Source: Oncomelania hupensis
Taxonomy: Eukaryota; Mollusca; Gastropoda; Littorinimorpha; Pomatiopsidae
Direction: 5' to 3'
Assembly (NCBI GenBank): GCA_036898135.1
Contig: CM072515.1
Span: 75,363,072 to 75,427,071 of the forward strand
Length of the DNA stretch: 64,000 nt
Part shown: positions 22,901-34,450 of the stretch, piece by piece
How the letters are laid out: every line of letters begins with the position of its first letter
How positions within the stretch are numbered: the first letter of the stretch is position 1
The notes under the pieces: generated by a model
The model's database searches: none
What the model was told of the DNA's origin: nothing
The model's input: only the letters and a program-made list of their open reading frames with translations
Translations under genes and position numbers: made by a program

Positions 22901-25900
22901 CGCACTGTTTTTGGAACTGGCCACGTTGCTAGTGCAGCTACTTTTTCTGGATCCGGTCGCACACCGTCAGCCGAAATAATGTAGCCCAAATGTTTTACCG
23001 AGGTGGCGGCAAACACACATTTATCTGGGTCTAACTTCAAGTTAAATTTTCTCAGCCGGTCTAGTGCTTTCAGAGTTCTGTCTTCTAGTTCTTCCAAGGT
23101 GCGACCATGGATTAGAATGTCATCTAAGAAGATGATTAGCTCTACCAGATTAGTGTCTGCAAAGACTTTCTCCAACAAACGTTGAAAGGTTGCGGGGCTA
23201 TTCTTTAGGCCCATAGCCATTCGCTCAAACTGATAGAGGCCGAAAGGAGTCGTAAAAGCCGAAATTTGTTTGGCGCGCTCAGTCATTTCGATCTGATAAA
23301 AAGCCTTGCAGAGGTCCATCGAACTAAAGTATTTCGCACCGTTCAACGTTTGCAAAAGCTCTTCTATCACAGGGAGGGCGTATCCGTCAGCCACGGTCCG
23401 CGAGTTAACTTTACGATAGTCAACACACATCCTCAAAGCTCCCGACTTTTTGCGGACTAGTACAATCGGACTAGCAAAGGGGGAAGATGAGGGTGCAATG
23501 ATTTTTGCATCCAGAAGTTCTTGGATATGCCGTCTGGCATCTTCAAAGTCACGTGGAGGTATGGGACGGGGTCTCTCACGTACGGTTGGCCCTGGCTCTA
23601 GAACAATATCATGACGTAATTCGCTTGTTTTGCCCAAATCATATTCATGTTTTATGAACACGTCCCCATATTCTTGCAATTTCTTTGTAAAACGTTCCTG
23701 CCACTCCTTGCTAGTACCCTGGCCAAATCGAAATGGGGTTTCATTTTCGCTCTTCTCGGTTTGATCAGAGCACTGCATGTGCACAAAAACATGCCTTTCC
23801 TTATCTTGGCCATCATGTTTGCTATCTCCTACGCTACTGCCAGACACAACATGAGCATCATTTACCCCCCCTGCTGTACACGTATCAACATGAACATCAT
23901 TAGTACATGTAGCACAATCATTTTCATCAACACATGCATCATTATTCAACACACGCAGAAGTTGACTGACATCGTATTCTGCATGAATAACAAACACATC
24001 TGCAACAGTACATTTTGTGCTCAGTATGATGTCTTTCTCTGTAAAATTTGCCACTTCGACTAGTAATGTCGGCAAGGATGCAACTGGCACTTTACAGCTT
24101 ACCACCCCTAAACCCTCTGGTAGGGTATCTACAGTTGGCTCTTGCACCAAGACGTGCGTCAATGTCCTAAGGGCCTGAGGTGGCAACTTAGCACACCCTT
24201 TCACCCTGACAGAGGAGTTGGCAGGTATCGTTACTGTTCCCTTTCCACCTCGCCGCTTCACAGGCCCTAGTCGGCCATCAGCGTTGCCTACATGCGCATT
24301 GTTTAAAGCAAATGCGGCTTCGCAGCGAATGTTCTCCCACACAATGTACTTTTTGTTTATGTTGCGAAAAACATTTGTACCAAGAATCACCGGCAAATGT
24401 GCACTGAACTCAGTGTCCTTACAAACTAAAGCTGCCACCTGCACCTTCTCTTTTGCACCTGCAACGTCACATGGCAGTACAATATTCACGCTCACCGCAC
24501 CTAAGTAGGGCACCTGCTGTCCACCTGCACCTGTTACAGTTAACTGTTCTACCTTTTGCAGAGACACATAGCTAAGATGGCTCCTGTAGAAAGATTCCGA
24601 CACCACAGTGACCTGACTGCCTGTGTCTAACAGGGCTTTCGCTGCTTTACCGTTCACCGTCACTGTAATGTCACAACAGGGGCCAACCAAAGCATCCATG
24701 GACTCTGGTGTGTCGATCTCACACAAGACCGTGTGTGCGGTGAGTGTCACCCGCCGATGTCTGTTTCAGTTGGTGATGAGAATACACACATAGGGTGTTG
24801 CCGCGGTGTGCACCACTTCTGCTCGCAGGATTTCCAGCCGGTCAGGCAGCTCACGTGGATGGAGTGTCACAGGGTGTGACGTTGCTCTCTGCAGTGGACC
24901 TCGCAACTCCACTGTTTGCCCCGGGTAGACATCTAGGGCGGCGTTTTCCTTAAGGCGAACGGCCTTAAGCTCCAGAAGACCTCCCTCAAGCACGTCGATG
25001 GCCGTCTGCAGCTTCTGAAGATCTTGCTGACTGGGGATGTTGGTTGTTGGGGTCATAGGTTCCCCCTGCTGACCTAAGACCCGTTGCCGTTTAAATCGCC
25101 TCTTTGCATCTTCAACTCGTGTGGGGTCAGGAGGGTTGGGACAGTTCCGGGCGAAGTGTTGCCCCATCAGACCACAGCGGAAACATGGCCCTCTGGGTTT
25201 CATGCGAGGATGGTATGAGGGGCGAGAGGTTGGATGGTGACGTGGGGGGTATGACGGAGCTGTTGCAGCAGTGTCTCTCTTCAATCGTTGTGCCACCAGG
25301 TCCGCAAGCTTCTCGTAGTCGATTGGCTGCTCCCCGGAAGTGACAGCTGCGTTGGATGCTGCAACCCTTGATGACGGCACTTCCTCCAGCTCACGTAGCC
25401 TGCGCAACACTTCGGCCAAAGGGGGTGCAGCCTCGCCTGGGGAGCCGTACTGGTTCCTCAATTCCAGGGCCAGCAGTGGAAACCTGTTTTTTGCTGGAGC
25501 CATGAAAGCATAAAATACTTTCCTTGACGCCTCCATGTCAGAATATATCCCCCCCTCGTTAGCTTCTGCAAACTTCACCCACAGGCGGCTGAAAAAGTCT
25601 TGGGCGGTCTCCTTAGGACCCAGTGTCGCCTTGTAGAATTCCGCGAACTGGTCTTCCGTGCACTTGGTCTCCCCAAAAGTGGCCTTCAGCGTCTCAACAA
25701 GGCTGCTCGTGGTAACACAGTTTCTCAAGAGCTCCTTTGCAATCCCCCGGAGACTGGCTTTAATTCTACTGCACCTCACCTCCTCATCCTCTTCAAAATA
25801 TTGCCCCACTCTCTCCAACCAGTCTTTAAAAGTAACTTCATTTCCACCTGTGGGGCGACTCCCCGTGAAGATTCCCAGTCGAGGGGCTGGAACAGGTGCT

Positions 25901-26163
25901 CGTACATGCACGTGGATGGGAGCAGGAGGGGTACCTTGCATACCGCCCGGTCCTGAAGCAGCCCGCTTCAACAGCTCGATGGAGCGCGCCCGCCCTGCTT
26001 GAAAATCTGCCAAGGTGGAAAGTGGCGTCGATAGTCCCACTCCTGTTGGCGTTTGTGCATAAGAGTGGTCCCTTTGCGTTGGTGTGGCTGCGCCCTCAGC
26101 GCTCACCGACCCTAGGCCACCAGAGGTAGCCATAGCGCTGCACTCTTGACTATCGGTCTCCAA
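19954..26163 (-). pseudogene. Ty3/gypsy Gag-Pol polyprotein, one nonsense codon (copy 2)
   Basis: Almost identical to copy 1 across the same 2069-codon span and with the same domains: Gag and zinc knuckle, protease, RT, RNase H, integrase and acidic tail. A CGA-to-TGA change (plus strand 24766-24768) ends the frame after 465 residues, just past the zinc knuckle and before the protease. A downstream ATG at 24750 reopens 1598 codons. The change is a C-to-T at a CpG, so methylation-linked deamination is a likely cause. A few other differences are seen, for example Ala to Val near residue 20 and Ser to Leu in the LSRNC segment. The truncated product would be Gag-only. Confidence 0.93.
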
Positions 26164-26242
26164 AAAACTCTAACCTTGCCAATTACCCTTCTATACACCT
26201 AACCTACTATTCTATTAATCTACAATCTAACACATTTCCCCT

Positions 26243-26261
26243 AGCCCACCCAGGGACGCCA
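26243..26261 (-). other. Primer-binding site, tRNA-Asn type (copy 2)
   Basis: Same 19-base sequence as at 17574-17592, three bases inside LTR 3. Confidence 0.8.
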
Positions 26262-26264
26262 TAA

Positions 26265-28087
26265 TGTAACACACACCCTTCAGTAATAATTTAGAAAGAG
26301 ATAGTTACAGGTTGATGGCTGGAGGAAATAACACAAGATGGAAAATTGTGTGTGTTGAACCTTTATTTTCGTTTTATAGAATTTCAAAATTTCAGGAAAA
26401 GAATTTAAATGACTAATCAATTTATCTCCAAATCAAAATATTACACTACTACATATTATCCCAAAATACTAATATGCAAAAACAATGAGACTAGAAAAAC
26501 CAGAATAAACAATGAAACTAGAATCCCGAACAAAAACAATGAGACTAGAAAAACCAGAATAAACAGACTAGAAAAACCAGAATAAACTACGAGACTATAA
26601 CCAGAATAAGCAATGAGACTAGAAAAACCAGAATAAACGATGAGACCAACAATCAAGAAGTTGCGCCAAAAAATAGGGCATTGAGACGCTGAGCTAAACC
26701 CAGATGGAAAACGGCGGATGCCCCTGCAAGAGCAACACCAATTATTTATTACAGCGACGTACTGACCATAAAACAAAAAGTAATTAGCATTAATGAGTCA
26801 TTGTAAATCATTACAATTCCAACCTGAACACCCAGCAAAAGGTTCATGTAATTAAACATTACATGTTAACTTCAATTCTCAAAACACAACCAAATTCTTA
26901 TTTTATAAACAAATCTTAACAAGTTGATTTATCTAATCAACATCCGCGGCTAAGCACATGTACAAGTTTACGTTCATTAGGCTGATAGGCAACAACTACT
27001 ATTTATCACTGCAAATAGTAAACTTCCCTAACCCAGGAATAATGTCATGCTTTCTGTGTACAGATCCATCAATTAGACAGAAGCAGAAAAGCTACACAAA
27101 ATCCTACAAGACGATAATACTTCGTCTCAACCAAGTTCATAATGACTATTCCAACTCATCTTTCTCTGAAGTCATTATCATCACTATAAATCTAATCAGA
27201 AAAACCAGTAATGGTTGACCTTAGCTGCAATCGCTAAGGTAAAACCCAACTATGCACTTCTTTCCCAAGGTGCCTAATATCTACAACGACAGCCTTCACT
27301 CAACTCATGAAATGTCAACAATTAGCCGCCATGACATCATGCAACAGTACTTCCGGTCCCTTGCGCATGCGCGCAAGAGTTTTAAAATCTAACACTCAAA
27401 ATAATAATTTTCATTACTTTCTATCAATATAACAATTTACATGTTTATGAGACTCTTTTAATCTCATTTTACTTCAACTCATTTTACTTCAAGGTATTCT
27501 CACATTCAGCATACGATTAAAATAACATGACACACATTAGAACACTTTGGCGGTTTTCGACCGGCCAGCAAAAATAACATTCGGTTACAATTTCACAAAC
27601 ATTTTACACAATTTGCGCATTCAATATATTCATCAAACATCCACAGACATTCCTACAACATAATTACCCAAGATGACAAAGCAAAGCATCTTATTTACCT
27701 GGATTAAGAACAATTCCCGTAGCCCATCGGAATTACGCAGCCACACAAGGATGGAAGTTAACGCAAAGGGAAGTTATAAAATTTGCCGACCGGAAATAAC
27801 AGCTATTGCAATTATATTTTATAACAATTAATCTTAGAACAATTTACTAAATATAATTTCTGTTTCTACTATTATATGCATTTAACCATTCTAATTAATT
27901 TGTAATTTATAAAAGTTGCATTTCAAAAAAAGGAATTATAAATTCAAGGGAAACAACTTGAATGAATGACTTTCTACTAAGTTACCTTAAAAAGATATTA
28001 CTTCCCTTTAGATCACAAATTAAAACATGAACAGTTTACAGTTTTCTGGTGACAGGGACAATTAACAATAATTTGTGACCTGTTACA
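26265..28087 (-). repeat. LTR 3 (5' LTR) of the tandem gypsy element
   Basis: 1823 bp with the same ends as LTR 1. Unique changes include C for G near 27834 and C for T near 27886. The following 28088-28091 is TGTG, the target duplication shared with 8922-8925. Confidence 0.92.
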
Positions 28088-29070
28088 TGTGTATAGCATC
28101 TTGTATTATTATCATGGTATTCATACACAGGTCAAGATGGTGGACGGAGGACGGCGTGTTATATTATATTATATAGTGTTTATTGTTGTAAGCAGGCTGT
28201 TAAGACTGTGTATATGCTTACAGGTTTGGGCTGTTACTTCTACGCTATTATTTCTACGCTGTTACTTCTTATGCTGCGTCTTGTGCTGCACTTATGTTGC
28301 TGTTGACGGTTTGTTACCGTTGTTGACGCTGATTGATTTCTAGCCAGCCTGGGGTGTGCCGTTGCCTCTACAGCAGAGAAGAGTTGTGGTGGTCTCTGCC
28401 ACTGCTGCGAGTTTTGCCTATGTGTCGATGCAACACCATTACAGGAGGTTTTCACACCTAATTCATGCACACACAGACTCACACTGCATCACACCTAAAA
28501 ACATATTCATTTAGTTAGAAATCATCCACTTATTGTGAAAGAGACTGTTTAGCTCTCTGAGCTACTTGACAAAAACATTGGAACAGTGCTTCAGTGCTAC
28601 AGCTTCACCGAGATAGCAGTTAAGATTAAAAGATTTATAATGCCATCACTTATTATTTGAAGATTTACATTTTGTATTGATTTATTGATTGTGATTTTGT
28701 TGTACGCATTTTATAAAGAAACTGTTGTTGTTTAGTTCTGTTTAGGGTTGAACAAGGGGAGGTAATTGTTAGTTAGTATTGGGACGGGGGTCTTGATAGG
28801 GGTTGAGGGTGGTTAGTTCCCATTTGTCCTGTGTTTGCCCGTTAATTGTGGAATAAAAGAGTGTGATTGTATTCTGGCATTTTGTGTTAGTTTATTTTGT
28901 TTGAGTTTTATTCCTTTGCACTCGCTTTATGTGCTGAAGTCACGGAACCCGCTCGGGGGCCGTGACAATTAATTTGCAATAACAACCAGAGTGTCGCGAA
29001 CCTCTATTAATTTTGCATTTCGGGTGCCTATGATGTGGATTAATTACTTTATAGCTAATCACTCGATAGT
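28088..29070. other. Flanking non-coding sequence
   Basis: No recognised gene. The segment ending CCGTGACA near 28968 looks like an LTR edge, but no partner or PBS is visible, so I do not call it. Confidence 0.4.
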
Positions 29071-29193
29071 ATGGCCACGTCACCAGATCATCAGGTCTTG
29101 CAAAGACCATCCTCCAAGGAACAGTGCAAGGAGGTAGAAGAAGAGGGAGACCGAAAAAGAGGTGGGAGGACAACATTCGAGAATGGACTGGTT
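29071..29193 (+). pseudogene. RTE-type LINE, C-terminal fragment (left part)
   Basis: Frame reading YGHVTRSSGLAKTILQG, then GGRRRGRPKKRWEDNIREWTG, the typical C-terminus of RTE-like LINE polyproteins, related to the copies at 56.6-60.5 and 62.7-64 kb. The coding sequence stops at a SINE-like insertion and resumes at 30974. The 13 bases GAATGGACTGGTT are duplicated on both sides (29181-29193 and 30974-30986). Confidence 0.8.
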
Positions 29194-29601
29194 AGTTAGT
29201 TAGTTATTCACTGCTTACAGGGTCCAGCGGACTGCAAAGAGCCGAATCAGGACCACAAAATCAAGATCACTACTTCACCGAAAGAGGACTCACCCCTCAT
29301 CCGCATAAAAGATCTGCCAAAACAACCCTAGTGGCAACACTAAAGGCACTCCACCAGCCGGTCACTTTACAATAAAGACATCCCATGCACGGGACGCTGA
29401 GGCTACAATATACTCTAATTTATCGAACCCCCGTTTACACAAACAAAATAGAACACAAACATCATTATAAAATATAAACACAACACATCTATATAAAATG
29501 CATACATTGCTAAATAATAACATCATAGGAAGCCCTAGTGACCAACTGGCAGAAAGCGTCCAATATTCCCTAGCTGATCCAACAGACCTCACACACAAAT
29601 A

Positions 29602-29749
29602 CAGTACTCCTCTCTTAAGGTGACCCCCCACGGGACCAAATTTTTGTTTGATCTTATCCGAGGGGCACCCTAAACAGTCCTCTGATAAGATCAACTATCA
29701 GTAAAAAAACTTGATCTTATACGAGGTGCTAAATTTTTGTGTCGTGTGA

Positions 29750-29783
<34 letters not shown>

Positions 29784-30205
29784 ATGTGTGCACGTTGGTG
29801 CGCGCTTATGCATGTATGCATTACTATATATGTATTTTTTGTGCGTGTGTATGATGCATAAGCACACACTAAAACACTCAAACGAACAGATGCAAGCATG
29901 CATACACATACACACACTCTCACACACACAAACAAACACATTGACGCGCCCGCATGCAAATGAGAATAAAAAATAAAAAGTATGCACCAAGACAGTTACT
30001 GGGTGTATTTGCAGAAAACCTTACACAAGTTTAACGAATTGTTCACTTTGTCTACGCCACGGCACATGCTTTATCGCTAGTGAATGAAGTCAATTCAGGG
30101 TAAGGTCCACTGTGGCAATACGGCCAGCTTTTGCCATTGTGCGAAATCTTATCGATTTGACTCACTGAAAACAAAAACAACAAAAACAAAAAAACAAAAA
30201 AATAA

Positions 30206-30246
<41 letters not shown>

Positions 30247-30766
30247 GAGTGAACATTGGATCACAAAATTTGACCAACAACAATTTTTTTGTCATGGCTG
30301 ACATACTGCTATTTTTTACAGATGCAATCACTCCCCCCCCCCCCCCCCACACACACACACTCCCATTTCTTTTATTTTCAGTATCATTATGATAAAGTTT
30401 AGGTGGAACTCAGTCACAAAAATTCCATCCAACATGAATTCAAAAGAAAAATGTGACAGACTTAGCACAGGTCCCACACTATGTGAACAGGAAATGACAT
30501 CATAAGGAATATATGACATCAACTCAAAACAGGAAGTGACCTCATACATGACGTCATCTGTGACATCAATTTCTCTTAAGCAGTAGTCTCCTCCATTTGG
30601 GAACCAAAACGGGGTTGACGTTATCCGAGGTTTTCCCTTATGCGAGGTGACGCTAAGCGAGGAATTCTAAATGGTACAAAGAAGGTGTTTGGCCGGGACC
30701 AACAACCTGATTGATCTTATCCGCGTTGTGACCTTAAACGGTAGTGACGTTAAAAGAGGAGTACTG
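29602..30766. mobile_element. Non-autonomous pogo-like (Tc1/mariner superfamily) element
   Basis: 1165 bp, ends CAGTACTCCTCTCTTAAGGT and, inverted, CAGTACTCCTCTTTTAACGT, flanked by TA (29600-29601 and 30767-30768). Related SINE copies show the empty site (cacaaacaaggag), confirming exact insertion. Motifs of the type CTTATCCGAGG recur near both ends. No transposase is encoded. Inside are a (TG)n run (about 29752-29780), an (AAT)n run (about 30206-30246) and a C run (about 30331-30348). Confidence 0.85.
30495..30568. promoter_or_regulatory. Cluster of five CRE/ATF-like octamers
   Basis: TGACATCA at 30495, 30514 and 30561, TGACCTCA at 30537 and the perfect palindrome TGACGTCA at 30549, all in one orientation within 74 bp of the pogo-like element. 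This matches known CREB/ATF half-site patterns; any activity is inferred. Partly a local repeat. Confidence 0.4.
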
Positions 30767-30973
30767 TAAGGAGTTTTTGTCCCGGAAGAGTTTTCAAGAA
30801 AAAAGGTTGAAGACTGGTCTAGCAAAGAATAAGATAGTATAGCAGATTGATAGAACAGAGCAGGAATGAGAAAGAACAAATGAGAAAGACAGTGACAGTG
30901 GGAATTTAAAGCACTAAATTTCCAGAAAGTGGGGATACTATTTATACTAAAACCCCCGGCACCCCAATGGAGG

Positions 30974-31033
30974 GAATGGACTGGTTTGACACTGAGTGAA
31001 ACAATCAAGGTTGCTGAGGACAGGGAAAGATAA
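30974..31033 (+). pseudogene. RTE-type LINE, C-terminal fragment (right part)
   Basis: Resumes the fragment at 29071-29193 after the target duplication: EWTGLTLSETIKVAEDRER, then stops where another LINE end (gataagataag) begins, so this RTE end was itself cut by a later insertion. Confidence 0.75.
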
Positions 31034-31536
31034 GATAAGACAACTTTATTATCTTTTACAAGACATTACATTGTGGTGTACAATTACAATCAATAAGGAA
31101 TAAATATCACAATAATAATAACAATCATAATGACAATGAGGAGAAAACTGCACAGTCACACATGAATATAATTACACTTATGCATGCTAACATTAAACGA
31201 CAGCAAATGTTAAATAAAATTATTTTGGGCAAACACACATTCACATACGCCCTCCCCCCACCTCCCCGCCACACACACACACATGTCATTTATTAAGTAA
31301 TGAGACAGCCTTTGGGATAAAACTGTTTTCGTTCCGAGAGTTCTGACCCTTGGTGTTTGGTAGCGCCTTCCAAAAGGCAGGAGCTGGAAGTGGTGCGCAA
31401 GCACATGAGTGCTATCCAGCACAATGCAACTGGCTTTCCGCACCACACGCCTTTCATACAACACCTGCAGACTCTCTTGTTTCACTCCCACAAGCTTTTC
31501 ACAGACAGAAAAGAGGGAAAGATAAGGAATAAATAA
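31034..31536 (-). pseudogene. CR1-like LINE 3' end (5'-truncated)
   Basis: On the minus strand the frame SLQVLYERRVVRKASCIVLD, followed by HHFQLLPFGRRYQTPRVRT, resembles the C-terminus of CR1-type reverse transcriptases, in which such a segment follows the RT domain. It ends in a 3' UTR with AATAAAGTTGTCTTATCTTATC-type repeats (about 31034-31060) as tail. The 5' side is lost at a tRNA-derived SINE. Confidence 0.65.
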
Positions 31537-31951
31537 GGAATGGTAGTGCTTCGGCTTGCGGATCTGAAGGACTCGGGTTCGAGCCCTGGCCGGGCCATTG
31601 TGTTGTGTCCCTGGGAAAGACACTTTACTCCTGTTTTCCTACTCCTTCGGATGAGAGTATAAACCGAGGTCTAGTCTGTGTCGCGTACATTCCATCATAA
31701 CGGACTTTAAAGATCCTGACGCTCATGTCCTAGACGGGTGAGTGCCGGTGACAAGAACACACCCAGCATGCACCTAGGTCCTTCTCCCCCATCCCTGGCA
31801 GCCCAGGATTGTGCTCAGTTGTCCGGGCGTCAGACCATGCGCCCAAAGGCTGCGGGTGGGCGTCTCGAGTTAGATCCTGTATCGGCCAGCGCCTTGAGCA
31901 GCTCTTGAGCTGGAAAAGCGCTATATAAGAACGATTAAATAAATAAATAAA
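31537..31951 (+). repeat. tRNA-derived SINE
   Basis: The head contains an A box (TGGTAGTGCTTCGG, from 31541) and a B box (GGTTCGAGCCC, 31576-31586) at normal internal-promoter spacing. The body ends with AAAGCGCTATATAAGAACG and an (AAAT)n tail. Transcribed by RNA polymerase III if active. A 5'-truncated 3' part of the same family is at about 47275-47420 (minus). Confidence 0.85.
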
Positions 31952-32015
31952 GATGGAGTATGCTGGTTAAACGATCATCTGTGGTGCCTCTACGACCTCT
32001 GAGTTACGGGATAGG

Positions 32016-32714
32016 ATTGATTGATTGATTGTTGCTTTAGGTCCAGCGGACTCTTCCGAGCCAAATCAGGACCGGACAACCCCTGATCCGCATAAAAGAT
32101 CTGCTGAAACAACCCTAGTGGGAAAATTGAATACCCTCCACCGGCCAGTCACTTTACAATAAAGACATCCCATGCAGGGGACGGCTGAGGCTTTACCCCA
32201 ACTACTCGAACCCCCGGTTACAAAAACAAAATAGAATACAAACATCATTATAAAATATCAACACAACTCATCTATATAAAATGCATACATTGCTAAATAA
32301 TAACATCATAGGAAGCCCTAGTGACCACCCGGCAGAAAGCGTCCAACACTCCCAAGCTGATCCAACAGACCTCATACACAAACAAGGAGTCTTGTCCAGG
32401 AAGAGTTTTCAAGAAAAAAGGTAGGTCATTGATCTAGCGAAGAAGAAGATAGTATAGCAGAGTGATAGGACAGAGCAGGAATGGGAAAGAGTAAATGAGG
32501 AAGACAGCGACAGTGGGAATTTAAAGCACTAAATTTCTATAAAGTGGGGATACTATTTATACTGAAACCCCCCGGCACTCCAACTCCAACTGTTGCCGCA
32601 GTGAATCGGTCTTGCCTACAAAGGAAAGACAGGTTTTCAACTGGCGCTTTCACTTTTCCCTTTATAGGTTAGAACAATCTACAGTGGCAAGATTGCTCAT
32701 GACCCCAAGGGGTG
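32016..32714 (-). mobile_element. SINE-like retroposon copy C (full length)
   Basis: 699 bp, sense strand minus, with a (CAAT)n-type tail at 32016-32028 and 5' end (ACCCCTTGGGGTCATGAGC) at 32714. Target duplication ACGGGATAGGAT at 32006 and 32715. It has about 130 bp more 5' sequence than copies A and B. Confidence 0.85.
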
Positions 32715-33415
32715 ACGGGATAGGATAGGATAGGATAGGATAGTCACTCTTCTGTTGCAAATAACAGTTTTCGTTAGTTTTCGGCTTGCACGTGTAGTTG
32801 GTTGGCGTTATGTATGAATCTGATTAGATGTTCTCATACGGTTCAAAAATCCATAATTGTATTGGCAGTTAGACTTTAGATGTTTTGTTTTGAGATCTCA
32901 ACAAGTAACATCGTATTGATGTTCATTGGTGTGGCGACCAAAATTGGTACCCAGAATGGGATCAACAATTTGTTGTGTATACGTTACATGTATGTCTAGA
33001 AATAGTTGGAATAACCAGTCACCAGGGAGTTCACCTCAAGTCACCGAGCCGTGCAGACGTGTTTTGCAAGCGCTCTCACGGGTGACTGATTAGAGCAGGC
33101 CTATAACAGACTCTATAGTCTAGCCTGTGTGAACACTGTGAAAAACACGCTGCAGTAATGTAATTATTCTTCACCTCTCATCTTTGTGTGTGAGCCGTGT
33201 ATTATTGCAGGAAGAAAAAGAAAGAAGTTAATAAGATGTTAGAGATGCTGTGACTGACTTAGCAGTTCAGTGGATGCAGAAATTGTTGCAATATGATGTG
33301 CTTTGACGGTTAGTGTGGAAAGTGACAGAAAGTGCAGTTTTTTCAGTTGTTCGTGCCGTGTAGTATTAATATTAGCTGACTTGTGATGGAAATAACTCAT
33401 TATTTTGTCTCATAA
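32715..33415. other. Flank and probable 5' UTR of the L1-like element
   Basis: Starts with (GGATA)n repeats, then unique non-coding sequence to ORF1. I see no promoter that I can name. Confidence 0.4.
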
Positions 33416-34450
33416 TCAAGTAAAAGGAAAGACGCTCCATCAGCCGCCGAAAGTGACTCCAGCCCGGTTTTGTGTCAAGAAAGAAAACGCCTGAATCAAA
33501 GTTTGGGTGAGTCTTTTGAAGATAATACAGCTGCTGCTAAGAAAATGTCGCTACAAGAGACGCTTGAAGCTATGCAGCGTAGTTTGGAAACTTTGGCTAC
33601 CAAAGATGACATTAATGAGCTGAGAGAGGGGATGAAAGGAGAGATGGATAGAATGAAAGCCAACTTTGAGAAAATAGCTGATAAGATGTCTGAAAGATAT
33701 AAAATGCTAGAATCAAGATGCCTGGAGATGGAAATAAAAATTGACTCACTGATTAAAGAAAATGAATCAATGAAGAAAATCAAGGACAATTTAAAGGAAG
33801 AATTGAACACAACCAGAAATACAATGAAGTCGAAAATGGAGGAAGTCAGAAGTGAGATAAATGATTTTGAACAGTACGGGAGGCGCTGGAACTTAAGGCT
33901 GTTCAATGTGGAGGAGAGGAGAGGGGAGAGGGCTGAAGAGACGGCAAAGAAGGCATGCAGAGTTTTCACAGAGCTGATAGGAGTGGACACTAAACCAGAT
34001 GACCTTGAGGCGTGCCACAGAGTCGGTGCTGAGGGAAGCAGCGGTCAAGCTGGCAGGAGACGGCCCATCATAGCCAGGTTCAAGGATAGAGCGCTGAGGG
34101 ACTCCATTCTCACAAACAGGAGGAAGTTGAAGGGGCAGAAGATGTCGGTGGGTGAGGACCTCACACCAGAGAATGCCAGACTATGTAAAGAAGCATACAA
34201 GCATTCTGCTACACTGTCTTCATGGACAGTGAACAAAAAGTTTTTTGCCAAAGTAAAAAACAACAAAAACATTCGAATCAAGTTTGGCACGAACATTGAT
34301 AAACTATTTACCAAAGAAATGTCTGCTACAGCCAGTGTTGAGGAAGGGACGGTGATGAATGAAATGGATAAAAACAGTGATAGAGGACACTTGAATTTTC
34401 AGCCTCCAGGAGGTTTGTTTGTGGCTTTTAATCTTGGTCTCTGTCAATGA
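33416..34450 (+). CDS. L1/Tx1-like LINE ORF1 protein
   Basis: RNA-binding chaperone of a two-ORF LINE. The frame is open from the stop at 33413, but its first ATG is at 33545 (MSLQETLEAMQ); the start is therefore uncertain. A long coiled coil (LETLATKDDINELREG through EEVRSEINDFEQ) is followed by an RRM-like region (YGRRWNLRLFNVEE … ACHRVG … RPIIARFKDRALRDSI) and a C-terminal domain (KMSVGEDLTPENARLCKEA), the layout of L1 ORF1 proteins. It ends at a TGA at 34448-34450 without internal stops. The domain order is visible; the clade is inferred. ORF2 of what is probably the same element follows after 1.8 kb. Confidence 0.75.
   Translation, partial: SSKRKDAPSAAESDSSPVLCQERKRLNQSLGESFEDNTAAAKKMSLQETLEAMQRSLETLATKDDINELREGMKGEMDRMKANFEKIADKMSERYKMLESRCLEMEIKIDSLIKENESMKKIKDNLKEELNTTRNTMKSKMEEVRSEINDFEQYGRRWNLRLFNVEERRGERAEETAKKACRVFTELIGVDTKPDDLEACHRVGAEGSSGQAGRRRPIIARFKDRALRDSILTNRRKLKGQKMSVGEDLTPENARLCKEAYKHSATLSSWTVNKKFFAKVKNNKNIRIKFGTNIDKLFTKEMSATASVEEGTVMNEMDKNSDRGHLNFQPPGGLFVAFNLGLCQ

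Larger units (their letters stand above)
29194..30973 (-). mobile_element. SINE-like retroposon copy B, containing a DNA transposon
   Basis: Same family as copy A, sense strand minus, with an (AACT)n-type tail at 29194-29203 and the 5' end (CCCCATTGGGG-like) at 30973. It is flanked by a 13-bp target duplication in RTE coding sequence. It is split at 29602-30766 by a TA-target transposon; without it the copy is about 615 bp. Confidence 0.85.

Noticed and set aside
28480..28968. Possible solo LTR ending CCGTGACA
   Set aside because: No matching start, PBS, target duplication or second copy seen.
29691..29990. Overlapping ORFs on both strands
   Set aside because: Caused by the (TG)n and CA-rich microsatellite in the pogo-like element.
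31537..31610. A functional tRNA gene
   Set aside because: A and B boxes are present, but the sequence continues into a SINE body with an (AAAT)n tail and does not fold as a complete tRNA by eye.
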